From NCBI GenBank assembly GCA_021018815.1, contig JAITYX010000028.1, forward strand, positions 3,365,001 to 3,429,000: 64,000 bases of DNA. Reading direction: 5' to 3'. The position numbers were made by a program, and so were the translations under genes. The notes beneath the pieces were generated by a model, which searched no databases, was not told where the DNA came from, and saw only the letters and a program-made list of their open reading frames with translations. Shown piece by piece: positions 1-10,689 of this stretch. Origin of the DNA: Talinum fruticosum (taxonomy: Eukaryota; Streptophyta; Magnoliopsida; Caryophyllales; Talinaceae). Every line of letters begins with the position of its first letter. Position 1 is the first letter of the stretch.

Positions 1-1400
1 ACCGTCTATTCAAAGTTTCATCTCTTTTCCTCAACTACAACCCTATCCTATTTAAAGAGGTTGCTGATGAATTCTTTGAAAAGTATGCCAAAGAAATCCT
101 TAAGTCACGCAAAAACTTTTCTCCGACTCGGATGAAGACCGAGGCACGTCTTCTCTGTTTCCTACCGATGAGAACCTTTTTCTCTCAAGCATTCCAGAGA
201 AAGAGAATCAAAACTCAAAGATTCTCAAGGCTTTATTTGACATTCTCGAGGGCTACGACGTAGACCTCTTCCCAGCAATTATCGAGCAAATGGCCTCTCG
301 TGCCGGCTCGGACTAAGAAATCCATGCCTCTTCCTTTTGGAGCCCTCCTCACCTTTATTTTCAAACAATTTAAGGTCCCGCTCCCTCACACCTTAACGCG
401 GTATCCGAGGTTGCCATAATAGTTGGTAGAAAAGAGCTTCTAGGCTATGGATACCAAGAAACCCAACCGGGTGTCCGGGTCCACAGCTCGAACCGAGGCA
501 ACCCTCTCCTCCGCCTCGGACCCGGACTCCACTCTCACTCCCTCCTCCACTTGGTGGTGCTTCCACCTCAGGTGCTTCTAATCTTCTCACTTCCGCTTTG
601 TCTACCACGATGATAGACAAGCTCTCCTCCATGTCAACAAAAATTAAGGACACTCTCCGCTTATTCAAGACTCGTCCTTCAATCTATGATCATTAACCAA
701 AAACAGCCCAACCTCAAATTTGAGAGTAGCAAGATGTGGTTCTCGAATTGAAGACTTTGGTTAAGGAGCAGCGGGAGATGATCGAGCTCCTCGAGAAAAG
801 CGCTCTAAAGTAGCTCAAGACCCGGACAGCTCGAAACATCTTAAGAGTCCTCAAGCCCCGCCAAATGTCCTTCTAGAGAGGCAGTGAAGAAGAAGAAGAG
901 GAGGTTGTGGGCTGACGCAGCTCCTTCTAAGGAGAAGGAGGAAGACGAGAAGGAAGAAAAAAAGAAAGAGGAAGAAGGAGGTGAAAATGAAGAAGCCGAG
1001 GGACAAGGTGCTCCTGCTCCTCAACCGGAACTAATTAGCTTAGACAGGAGTCTAAGTGAGTCGAAGACCATGCCGACACTAGTCGGTCAGCAGTAGTCAA
1101 GCCACGAAAGCACCACCCTCCGAATTTCAAGAGGATGAACCTCTAGATGACCTTGTTCGGGTCGACCACTCGGAGCCGAGCCCATTCCGAGAGATCCCGG
1201 TGCTGCCCACGCCCAAATCTTCAACGTCTTCACGTTTATATCAACGAAGGCGCATGGTACGTTCATCCGCTTCAACTCAAACTGCACCCACTCCACCGTC
1301 TTAATTTTTTTTTTATGTTTTTATTTTATTTTTGTCCGAGACAAACAAGTTGTATCCATTTGATACATTCTTCCCCATTTTTCTGCTGAAAGGCAAGGGG
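1..1400 (+). pseudogene. SIRE-type copia ORF3 (env-like/extra ORF), element D, 3' part
   Basis: Remnant of the extra ORF that follows pol in SIRE/Maximus-type Ty1-copia elements; its function is not established in the family. It aligns by eye with the ORF3 of element A (about 42530-43990): the same order of a start resembling the RLFKVSS region, a 'FDI.EGY.VDLFP' block near 236-275, a 'PFGALLT' block near 335, then a K/E-rich tract at 884-1000 and a proline-rich tail. The reading frame is lost repeatedly by single-base indels and stops, so no intact protein is possible. The 5' part lies outside the window. It is followed by a spacer, a polypurine tract and LTR-D, so it belongs to the same plus-strand element. 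The K/E-rich stretch probably represents an acidic or charged linker. Confidence 0.72.
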
Positions 1401-1798
1401 GAGAATAATTAGAAAATTTATTGTCTTGTTTAGGGGAGTTTTCTCACCCTTTCCTCGTGTATATATTTTACGTGTTTTTGTATATATGAATGATGTTTCT
1501 GTTTTCGTGCTTATTGGATTCTCAGTATTACTTCTTTCCGAGTTTTAAATTTCTCATTTAATTTTGCTCTAATATATCAGCTCATTTATTTATCTTTGCT
1601 CTGATTTAACTACTCACAATTCTTCGTCAAACGAGCTATCTCGCGTAAATATTCTAAGTACGAATCACTTCATTTATTATTCTATTTCTCTGCGAATTTT
1701 TATTGTAAGCTCGATATATTCTTTCGTCGAACAAGTAAGAATGAAAACTTTGATTATTTCACCGACAAAGTTTCTATCCGAGTAAGGAATGCCTTTCA
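1401..1798 (+). other. AT-rich untranslated spacer of element D between ORF3 and PPT
   Basis: No coding signal. It begins with a purine-rich 'ggcaagggggag' segment that is also found after ORF3 in element A (about 43953), then runs as AT-rich sequence to the PPT. It is the 3' untranslated region of a copia element. Confidence 0.6.
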
Positions 1799-1812
1799 TC
1801 AAAAAGGGGAGA
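1799..1812 (+). other. Polypurine tract of element D
   Basis: The sequence caaaaaggggagat lies directly before an LTR starting TGAAGACTCG. The same tract precedes the 3' LTR of element A (44225-44238) and, in reverse complement, flanks the LTRs at 33139 and 63090. This is the expected primer site for plus-strand DNA synthesis. Confidence 0.85.
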
Positions 1813-3299
1813 TTGAAGACTCGGACTCGAATTTATATCATTATGAGTACTATCAAGGACTCGGGTAAAAACCTCATCCCTCCTAGGTTTTAATTACAAG
1901 TCATTTTGAGTGTTATAGAAACTATTGCATACGTTTTCATTCGATTCCGATTGACTCGTAAATCACATTCTTGTTCATCAACTCACACTCGATGCTTCGA
2001 TTCACTCGGACACCACTTAGATTTATCGCATGTTCGAACAATATCTCTAACACTTTTAATCTAAGTTCGACTTCATATTCTAAGTTAAAGTGAATTACAT
2101 CGTTAATTCAACTTTCTAAGTCGACATGTTTATTTGAAATGTATTTGTCTAGATCAAGTACTCGTACTCCGATATTCTCTTTATAACTTGATCTTTCCTA
2201 AGATTAACTTAGATGGAATTTGAGTGTAATGAATATTAGATATAGAAAATTCCACTCTTCTAGGTCTCGGATAATTATGCACTTAATTATCTTAATTAAA
2301 TTATTATCTCGTGCCTAATCTTGGACAAAAGTATTTTATACTTTGAGAACCAAAAGTTTGTTTACTTTTGTAGGTTGTCTAAACGAGGTTATCTCACTTT
2401 TGAAATACAAAAGTAACCAGCTTCAAGTCGTCAATCACCGGTAGACAAGGCTTTTCTACTTATGAACAAGGCCCGGATGTCGTGTCGGGGTTGTCTGTTT
2501 CCAAAACTAGAAATCTTCAACGCTAAGCTCAACGGTGGTTTCCACCCGACTTTTCGGACACCACCAGTGGATGGGGACATCCCAAGGAGTCAAGAGCCAT
2601 TGCACAACGTTCACATCTCAACGGATCTTTTCGAGCGACTCGAAGAACCATTACAACGATCACAAAGGACTTCTATTCGGAAGATAGTCACAACCGCTAA
2701 TTTGCTTTGTCATCTATAAATAGAAGCCAAGTCTCAAGACTTGAAGATTGCTGAATTTATTGTCAATACACATTAATTAAGCAAAAGTCTTTGTATTTAT
2801 ATTCAATCTTCTACTTACAACTCCCGACTTATTATTCATACTTTCGAGTTGTAAAGTCTTGTAATTAGTTACATACTCTTTCTTACTTTTTGAGTAAGGT
2901 CCCTTGATCGAGCTGTAAGGGTTAACTCAGCTCAATTGTCCCTAACTCGTAAAGGTTACCTTAGTTAGGAAGTACTAGATCGGATAAGGGAACTTCTAAG
3001 TCTAGGAAAACTTTGTAAGGAATTGTTTAAGGGATGAATTCTCGGTTGAGTCAGCTCGCTGTATTTTGTGGATTCAAAATAGTGAATTTGACTTGGTGCT
3101 TGGACTAGCACTAGCCGCGGTTTTCCGCCCTAGGAGGGTTTCTACGTAAGTTTGAGTTCACACTTTTCCGAGTTCAATCTAGACTTAGATTGTCTTGTTT
3201 ATTCTTTTTAAGCTTTAATCTTCCAAGTTTGTTAAAATTTCCTCATCACCCTATTCACCCCCTCTAGGGTGACTAAGACTCTCCAAGAGCAAACCTTCA
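1813..3299 (+). repeat. 3' LTR of copia element D
   Basis: Starts TGAAGACTCGG and ends GAGCAAACCTTCA, giving TG...CA ends and about 1.49 kb. It carries a TATA-like 'catctataaatag' near 2710, a conserved 'aaggtcccttga' block near 2898 and the 'caccctattcaccccctctagggtgac' terminus family shared by all copia LTRs of this window. It is preceded by a PPT, so it is a 3' LTR. The right flank (3300 on) is ORF3 of another copia element, so D is nested inside it; the left junction is outside the window and the duplication cannot be checked. Confidence 0.88.
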
Positions 3300-3960
3300 C
3301 CTTGGATGAAAGACTAGTTTCAACAGCTGACCAACTTCATTCAGCTTGTTCGCTCTCTCAAGCATATTTTTCATAGCATAGTCATTAACCAAAAGACCGG
3401 CCACCCTCATATTCAGGAGTGTCAATCCCCGATGCTTGAGTTCAAGGGGATTCTTGGCGAGCAACGTGAATAGCTTCAACTCCTTTGGGAGCACAGGACA
3501 AAGGCTACGCAGGACTCGGAATCCTCCAACACATCCGAGGAGTCCTCCAAGCATCGCCAAGTCTACCTCCGATGAGGTAGAAAAGAAGAAGAAGCCGAGG
3601 TCACAGCTGAGGCAAGCGAAGCTTAGCTCGAAGAGGAGAATAAGGAGGAAGAAGGAGGAAAGGAGGAGGATGCTCCAGCAGAAAGACAAGGGGGCTATGG
3701 AGCCCCGAACCCGAGCCGATCTCCTCGGATTTGAGTGTATCGAAGATGCTAGGGAAGTTGGATAGTCCAAACCAGCTAACTCGTAAGCCCCTATAGTATT
3801 CTAGGAAGACGAGCTAGAGGATGATAAAATCTTGACTCGACCACCCAGTGTCCGAGTTGCTTTCCAACATCCCAGTGCTACCGCCGCCGCGCTCTACCAC
3901 CTCCTCTCGGTCTTACCAACGCAAGTGCACCGCTCGACCGTCCTCCTCCGAGCAACCAGC
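3300..3960 (+). pseudogene. SIRE-type copia ORF3 fragment, element E
   Basis: Second degenerate copy of the extra ORF. It starts mid-domain immediately after LTR-D, at the segment matching 'gacaag..' of element A near 43153, shares the 'aaccaaaagaccgg' motif near 3393 (A: 43232), then has a Glu/Lys-rich tract at 3575-3690 and the Pro/Ser-rich tail to about 3960. Stops and frame changes occur throughout. The start inside the domain, directly at the LTR-D boundary, is best explained by D having inserted into E; the N-terminal half of E's ORF3 would lie left of D, outside the window. The longer minus-strand frame across 3297-3770 is the reverse shadow of this tract. Confidence 0.68.
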
Positions 3961-4364
3961 CCCACCATCATAATTTATTTCCTTTCTTGTTATTAATTTT
4001 TTTGTCCGACATTAAGTGTGTTCACTTCTAACTTTTCTTCCCTCCTCTTTGCTTCAATGCTAGGAGGAGAAAAATAGAAACCTTGAAGTTGTGCTTAAGG
4101 GAGCTTCTCTCCTCTCTTTGTTGTAAATATTTTTAATGAATGAACGTTAGTGTTTATCTTTTCTAAGCTCCGATCATATATGAGTTTCTTTTATCATTTA
4201 TCTTATCTACTCGTAAATCTGCGTTGGTTCTAATATCTCGCTTTGATATGGAATTTCTTTATATTGTACATGCTTTGATACGTAAGAAAACAGATATCAT
4301 TGGCACTCGAAAACTTAATTTGTACTAACAAGTTTCTATCTTAAGAATGGAAAATGTGGGAGGT
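3961..4364 (+). other. 3' spacer and degraded PPT of element E
   Basis: Non-coding, AT-rich. Bases about 4290-4350 ('ggcactcgaaaacttaatttg...') recur in reverse complement at about 33170-33220 next to LTR-B. The PPT is reduced to 'tgtgggaggt' directly before the LTR start, suggesting a small deletion or decay. Confidence 0.55.
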
Positions 4365-5815
4365 TGGATACTCGGATCTTAACTCTAAATATCTTAGAAA
4401 GACTCGGTATAAACTTCTATCTCTCTTAAGTTTTGATTGCAAGTCATTTCGACCTACATAAAAACTCATATCTAAGTTTTCATCTTTGTTCTAAGTGACT
4501 CGGATATCACTTTGTCCTATATCTTCTCTATTGAGGTATTCGGACCGACTCATAATCGACTTGAACCATCGCATGATCAAATGATCCTCCGAACGCATTT
4601 TTTCTAAGTACCGATCGTGTTTGCTAATGTAAACTGAATTACAGTGTTAATTCAGTCTTCTAGGTCGGTTTAGTTCTTAAATGATTATTTGATAAATCAA
4701 GTTCACTTTCCTTGATTAATTATTCTTCAACTTGATCTTTCTAGGAGTTATTCTGAGCTGAGTTTGAACCTATTTGATATTAGACCTAAGATAATTACAC
4801 TCTTAATTACTCATATTTAATTAATATCTTTGCCTAACCTTGGACCAAAGTATTTTATACTTTGAGAATCAATGTGGTTTGCTTTTGTAGGTTATTCAAA
4901 CAAAGCTAATCTATCTTTTTGAATTTCAAAAGCAATCGACTTCTAGCCGCTAAACACCACCAGATAGTTTTAGTCAATTCTGGATAGGACTCGGACACCG
5001 TGTCGTGGCTGTCTCGTTTCCAAAGCTGGAAAACTCCAACGCTAGGCTCAACGGTGGTTTCTGTCTTGCTTTTCGGACAACACCAGTTGATTGGAACACC
5101 TTTTGGAGTAAATAGCCGTTGCCCAACATTTACACTCCAACGGATCTTTTCGAGTGACTTTAAAAAGCCCTTCCAACGGCTAGTAAAGACTTCGATCCAG
5201 AAATTAGACACAACGGCTACTTTGCTTAGTCATCTATAAATAGATGACACATCACAAGACTTGAAGATTGCTGAAACTATTGATTAATACACTCGCCTAA
5301 TTCTCTTAGTGCATTACTTACTCAATCTTCTACTTACAACTCCAAGTCCGTACTTAATATTTTCCGAGTTGTAAAGTCTTGTAATTAATTACATACTTCT
5401 CTTGCTTTCCGAGTAAGGTCCCTTAACCGAGCCGTAAGGGTTAACTCAGCTCGCTTGTCTCTAACTCGTAATGGTTATCTCCGTTACGAAGTACTAGATC
5501 GGATAAGGGAACTTCGAGTCTAGAAAAACATTGTAACAAATTGTCTAAGGGAGCAATTCTAGTAGAGTCGAGTCCTTTGTATTTTGAGGATTCAAAATAG
5601 TGGATTTGACTTGGTTCTTGGATTAGCATTGCCTGTGGTTTTCCGCCCCAGGAGGGTTTCCACATATTTGAGTTTTTGCTTTTCCGAGTTCAATCTAGAC
5701 TCAAACTCGGTTGTTTTTCTCTTTCAAAGAAAAAATTATCTAAGTTAGTTTAATTTCCCTCATCACCCTATTCACCCCCTCTAGGTGACTTAAACTCTCC
5801 AAGAGCAAATCTTCA
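4365..5815 (+). repeat. 3' LTR of copia element E
   Basis: About 1.45 kb, starting TGGATACTCGG (a degraded TGAAGACTCGG) and ending GAGCAAATCTTCA. It has a TATA-like 'catctataaatag' near 5230 and the 'aaggtcccttaacc' block near 5415. It is closer by eye to the LTRs of element B than to those of A. The right flank enters an unrelated degenerate plus-strand ORF attributed to a gypsy element, so E was inserted there; its 5' part is outside the window. Confidence 0.85.
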
Positions 5816-5820
5816 TTTGG

Positions 5821-6412
5821 TTAATGGAGCATCTAAAGATGATTCAGGCTCCTGTAAATATTGATTCGTACTTAGTAGTACATTTCTATCAACGAAAACG
5901 AGAATAGGTTGTAACCGATCACCCTACTCGCGCCCAAAAAGAAGCACTTATTACTTCCATGACTGTGTGTTGCGGCAGATGGGAAGAGAGCAAGTAATTC
6001 CTCTGTTGGATCGTATTCGACTCGATACCTTTGAATTATTTAAAGGATATGGCAACTCTAACTAAACGAAGTCATGGCCTCGAAAACTGGATGAATCTGC
6101 CGAAGCCATTGACACCTCAAGGTAAACCAAACACTACTATATCTACCTATTATTTGGAGTGGATAATAGAAGTGGATCCCTAATGGTGTAAGGCACTGAG
6201 AACTAGAGAGATAGACCCCGAAGAAGGTGCCCTCGCTGCTGCACCGCTCCAAATTCGCAAGCGGAACTTTGGGGTAGCCGATCGCGTTGCCGAAAAGAAT
6301 CTGGAGCCAAGGAAGCCGAAGAGAGGAGGACCCGTACAATTGAGGAGCTGAAGAAGCGTACCTAGGATGATGGTGCTGAGTCTAGTGACCCTAAAGGAAA
6401 TAAAGTAAAGAT
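5821..6412 (+). pseudogene. Antisense extra ORF of the Tat-like gypsy element, plant-mobile-domain-like
   Basis: Degenerate plus-strand coding sequence on the strand opposite the neighbouring gypsy pol. Across frames one can read a start-like 'MEHLKMIQAPVNIDSYL', then 'HDCVLRQMGREQVIP' (about 5961-6005), then 'YYLEWIIEVDP' (about 6149-6182), then a charged 'EAEERRTRTIEELKKR' tail (about 6317-6364). The RQ.G..Q.IP followed by a Y..W segment is the pattern I associate with the plant mobile domain of transposases. Extra ORFs of this kind are known in Tat-lineage elements, in some cases antisense between pol and the 3' LTR. Several stops and at least two frameshifts make it non-functional. The domain assignment is from memory of motifs and is moderate only. 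The left end is cut by copia element E. Confidence 0.55.
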
Positions 6413-6775
6413 AGACTAGGGATTAGATTTTAGAATGGATTTTTAGGGAGGAATAAAAGAATACTAGGATTAGTTTTGCCTCTTTAGAACAAAATATTAT
6501 TATTATTTATTTTCAATTAGTGTGCTTGTTTTATTTCCCTTTTCATTAGCTATGTACTAGGGTAAGTAGTAGGCTTACCTTTTATTAAATAAAAGCAAGT
6601 ATTATGCTATACTTTCACATTATACATGTTTATCGCTCACCTAGAGGTATGAATAAATTGGACCGCATAATTGGACTACCCTTATAATTAATAAAGAATA
6701 ATATGTACAAGCGGACTGCCTATTTGGACTATCTAGTAAATAAAGAAACCATCTAATTGGATGGTCAAAAATAAA
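6413..6775. other. AT-rich spacer between the antisense ORF and gypsy pol
   Basis: No coding signal in either strand. It contains short direct repeats of the type 'attggactac/atttggactat' (6674-6760). It separates the two convergent coding remnants. Confidence 0.5.
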
Positions 6776-7440
6776 TTACATAGTTAAAATTAAAAGGGGA
6801 TATTTCAGCCCGACCGGTTCACCGTTGTGGGGGTGGTGGCCGATGCTTGCGACGACATAGCCTAGTTTCCATACCTTATACCAGGGAGTAAGGTATTGCT
6901 CCATAGAGGTTCTAATGGAGGCTCGATAGCCCCATAAAGCGAAAGGCAGCTTATCGGGCCAATCCTTATAGCTAACAACTATCTTCTTCACTATTTTACG
7001 AATATTCTTGTTAGCGGCCTCAATTGCTCTGTTGGTCCGAGGACGATAAGGAGAGGACTTATGGTGCTTGATCTTGTATCTATCTAACAAGTCTGTTACC
7101 TCCTTCTTAAAATGATTGCCATGGTCGATAATTAACTCGTGAGGCAACCCATAATGGTAAATGATGTTTTGAGTGATGAACTTGGCCACCGCTTTAATGT
7201 CGAGTTGCGTAAGAGGTCAGTTTCTACCCACTTGGTGAAGTAGTTGATTACCCTAACACAAATTCGTGATCACTCATTCCTTTAGTGGTCACCTTGCCAA
7301 TAATGTATATTCCCCAAATAGAGAATGGCAAGGGAGATGCTAGTGTTGTGAGAAATGATGGTGGTTGGTGCTATAAATTTGCATACACTTGACACTTATG
7401 GCATTTTCTAACATACTCATGGCGATCTGCTGCCATGGTT
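6776..7440 (-). pseudogene. Ty3-gypsy (Tat-like) integrase
   Basis: Minus-strand integrase of the gypsy element. A 137-codon open segment (7189 to 6776) reads 'YHYGLPHELIIDHGNHFK' then 'SSPYRPRTNRAIEAANKN' and 'KDWPDKLPFALWGYRAS', the Tat-lineage core: Asp of IIDHG and Glu of AIEAANKN correspond to the second and third residues of the D,D-35-E triad. Upstream, in another frame, 'VNYFTKWVE' (about 7210-7245) and an H2C2 zinc-finger remnant 'EYVRKCHKCQVY' (about 7385-7425) are visible. The C-terminal part ends in unrelated readthrough. A frameshift near 7195 separates the zinc finger and first Asp from the rest, so the gene is dead. Confidence 0.85.
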
Positions 7441-8091
7441 GACTAGTAATATCTAAGTCTCTGAATCTTCCGAACCAACATCTTACCATTCATATGGGGT
7501 CAATACTCCCCACCATGAATCCCGTCCATAACGCGCTTTGCTTCATGTTGGTTGACACAAAATAAAGTCAAGGTGTTCGAGTTGCGATTTAGTTATAGGT
7601 AAATCGGTTAGGAATTTCGACACTATCATTCCTTTGATCGTTTTTTAAAGGGCATACTTGAGTTCGAATTTTGGCAGCATGACAGTCCATCTTGCTATCT
7701 TACTACTAATGGTTGGTTGCTCAAGTATATACTTAATGGGATCCATAGGTGCTACCACATGTACCGTGTAGGCTAACATGTAGTGCTTGAGCTTCTTGGT
7801 AGCCTAGATGAAAGCCAATGATGTCTTCTCTAATGGCGTGTATCTAGTCTCATAATCAAGGAATTTCTTGCTTAGGTAATAAATCGCATGCTCTTCCTTC
7901 CCGTCTCGTTGAGTTAGCATGGCTCCCACAACCGTCTCTGTCGTGGTGAGGTACGTAGTAAAGATTTCCACGATTGGGGCGAAACTAGCATTGGAGGATT
8001 AGCTAGGTATTCCTTAACCTTCTCGAATGCTTGTTGGCATTTGGCATCCTAAATGCGCTCGGATCCTTTCTTCAATTTCTTGTAAATATGT
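7441..8091 (-). pseudogene. Ty3-gypsy (Tat-like) RNase H region
   Basis: Minus-strand decayed RNase H domain joined to RT upstream and integrase downstream. Readable pieces include 'AIYYLSKKFLDYETRYTPLE' (about 7840-7900), 'LKHYMLAYTVHVVAPMDPIKYIL' shortened here to its core MDPIKYIL (about 7725-7750), 'ISSKIARWTVMLPKFELKYA' (about 7650-7710) and 'KTIKGMIVSKFL' (about 7610-7650). These follow the order typical of Tat-lineage pol (transcript sense: RT, RNase H, zinc finger, integrase). Stops interrupt the frame at several positions. Confidence 0.78.
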
Positions 8092-9050
8092 TCACAGAAC
8101 ATAGTTAGTTTTGATATGAAACGACCGATGTACTCGTAAATGTCCTAGGAAAACCCCTATCTCTTTTTCGGTATTTGACGACGGGATCTCTTGAATGGCT
8201 TTGATCTTGGATAGATCAACTTCAATCGTTTTAAGACTAATAACATAGCCTAACAGTTTTCCTGAGGTTACCCCAAAGAAAAACTTTTGAGCGTTAAGGC
8301 GTGTGTTGTATTTTTTGAGTCTCTTGAAGAACATTCTTAGGCTGGGTAGGTGCCCTGCCCTCTCTTTGGATTTTTGTGATCATGTCATCCACATAGACCT
8401 CGATTTCTTTGTGGATCATGTCATGCAATAATGTTGTAGTCGTTCTTTGGTATGTTATGCTGTCGTTCTTGAGCCCAAATGGCATCACCACATAATAATA
8501 TGTCCTCCATTGTGTTATGAAGGTCGTCTTCTCCATGTCTTCTTCAACCTTCTTCACCTGATTGTACCCACCATAGCCATCCATGAACGAAAGAAAAGCA
8601 TGACCTATTGTGGTATCTATAAGGATGTCGATATAGGCCAGCGGAAATCATCTTTGGGGTTGGCTTGTTCGGATCTCTAAAGTCAACGGATATCCGAACT
8701 CTGCCATCCTTTTTAGAACCAAGTACTATATTTGCTAACCACCGAGGATAGTGAATTACCTTGATGACCCCAACCTTTAACCGCTTTTGAACCTTTTCTT
8801 TAATATTCAATGCCCACTCGGGTTTCATCCTTCTTAACTTCTACTTAACTGGTTTAGCATCTTCGTAAAGTGGAATTTTGTCTTCCGCTATACTTGGATC
8901 TATCCCCAACATGTCTTTGTAGGACCATGCAAAGACATCTATGAACTGCATAAGGAGCGAAGTGAATTTCTTCCGCTCTTCTTGTTCTAACATTTTCCCG
9001 ATCTTAACCTCTTGAGGTTGGTCAACTGATCCTAGATTAATTGTTATCAT
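8092..9050 (-). pseudogene. Ty3-gypsy (Tat-like) reverse transcriptase
   Basis: Minus-strand RT. In transcript order: 'FAWSYKDMLGIDP' (near 8930), 'LRRMKPEWALNIKEKVQK' (near 8830-8780), 'SKKDGRVRISVDFRDPNK' (near 8690), 'MDGYGGYNQVKK' (near 8580, the usual MDGFSGYNQI motif), 'TFITQWRTYYYVVMPFGLKN' (near 8500), and 'EVYVDDMITK' (near 8395), whose YVDD box is the catalytic motif. After a frame change the connection region 'LNAQKFFFGVTSGKLLGYV' follows (near 8285). Three reading frames are used, so at least three frameshifts are present. The order and wording match the Tat lineage rather than chromoviruses. Confidence 0.88.
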
Positions 9051-9800
9051 TTCCTCTATTATTGGGGAGTGACTTTTATGATCTTCTATAGCTTTTATTA
9101 ATTATGTATGGATTTATTGTTCATCAATAGAAGCAAAATAATTGAAAACAAAAGGAGGCAAAGAGTAAATAGAAAGGTTTACTTTATTGAATGAAGGAAC
9201 GATTACATCGGACTCGAAACCGAAGATGCAGAAATTGAAGTAACAAAATTAGGAAAAGAACTGGAAACAATAGAAGAAGGATAAAAAGCCCTAGTACTAG
9301 ACTCGAAAGGGGATGGGCGCTCCTAAGCTAACAGCTAATTCTTGGCCCTCTTCGATGTCAATCCAAGTAACATGCTTAGACCCTTCATTATCGGCGTCAA
9401 TGATCAATCTAGACGAATCAAACTGCGGATATGACATGGGTTGTGATAGTACCGAGACCGAATTCCCTCTAAAATTTTTCTCTTGTTCAAACGGTAGCCC
9501 AAGAGATTATTCCCAACCAGATTGGTCCAATCTGGTGTGGACTGTCCCTCTTTAAGGAGGTATGGTGCTTCCTTTTCTAGTATGCAACGAGTCAATTAAA
9601 ATCTCGAAGCCATGTACTAAAATACCCTTTTCTTTGAGATAGTAGGGTTTAGGAAAACCATAATAAGGAAAGTCATCACCTTCTCTTAAGAATTGCCCGT
9701 TTAGAGTACAAGGAAAAGGCTTAGTAGAACGGATCGTGTGAGATGCAATCCTGTTAGTCTAGATCTCCCACTTGGCTTAGGCTATTTTCTTATTAGTGGG
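9051..9800 (-). other. Protease-RT spacer of the gypsy element
   Basis: No recognisable pol domain. Short open segments on both strands (for example 9313-9555 plus and 9404-9595 minus) overlap each other and have no family motif. In Ogre-type Tat elements an intron lies between protease and RT; this spacer is in the right place for one, but I could not identify convincing splice sites. Confidence 0.4.
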
Positions 9801-10681
9801 TTAATAGCCTAGCCCAAATCTATAGTTATTAGTGGGTTTAACAGGTAGAAAGATAGGTTGGTATGCCCTTCTTGTTGGACCCAAACCAAGAAAGTACCCT
9901 TTTCTCCTAAGTATCGAATGGATGCTAGAGTTTCCATAAGGACTGAACTTAAGAGGTGTTTCATCCTTATCTAAGGCAGCGACAGTCTCAAATCCATATA
10001 GTTCCTCATCATTGGCATCGTGCTCGATCTCAATTACGGATTCCTTAGAAGTGATAGTAGCGTAGAGAGTATCCCCGTTGGTAGTTATAACTTGACCTTT
10101 GATAATCATCTTAACTTTTTGATGCGGTGTAGAGGGCACTCGCTTGATGATCATGCAACCAAGGGCGTCCTAGGAGTAAGTTTAATGTAGCTAGGATATC
10201 TAGGACTTGGAATTCGGTGTTCCTTTCTATCGGCCCTATATTGATTGGTAAGGTCAACGTTCCTAAGACTATTCTTTTAGAGTTGTCACAAGCTCGGAGA
10301 TGGATATTCTGTTTAGAGAGTCTGTTGTTCTCTAATTCCTAACCTTACGGCGGTTCTGCGAGGATTGACATTCACTGCCGATCCATTGTCTACAAAGGTT
10401 AAGGGAACAAAGTTGTTGCTGCAAATTATAGTTAAATAAAGGGCATTGTTGTGTGGAATGCCTTCTTTAGGGAGATCCTTTTGATCAAAAGTAATGATTC
10501 TGTCCCCACTATTAACCAATCCTACTACTTCCTCGGGCGTGGTTTTAAGAGAGACCTTGATCTTGCTAACTATGTTAATCAAAGTTTGCCTATGTTTCGG
10601 GAAGCGAGATATTAATTGCCTAATTGAAATATCGGTTTTAAATTCGAAGTCGTTTAAGAATTGGGTCTTCTTCTTTTGCAA
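9801..10681 (-). pseudogene. Ty3-gypsy (Tat-like) aspartic protease region
   Basis: Minus-strand protease domain with its flanks. The active-site segment reads 'TFVDNGSAVNVNPR' (about 10345-10410), the D-N-G form seen in Tat elements. Before it are 'VVGLVNSGDRIITFDQKDLP' (about 10466-10530) and 'ISRFPKHRQTLINIVSK' (about 10560-10615). After it, in a separate open segment, comes 'RVPSTPHQKVKMIIKGQVIT' (10140-10080), a conserved Tat downstream stretch. It lies between gag (higher coordinates) and RT (lower coordinates). The frame is broken between 10313 and 10154. Confidence 0.8.
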
Positions 10682-10689
10682 CTTCGGAC

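Noticed and set aside
3297..3770. 157-codon minus-strand frame with a hydrophobic Leu/Ser stretch, resembling a membrane protein
   Set aside because: It is the reverse of the Glu/Lys-rich tract of ORF3 in element E; the hydrophobic run is the antisense of GAG/AAG codons.
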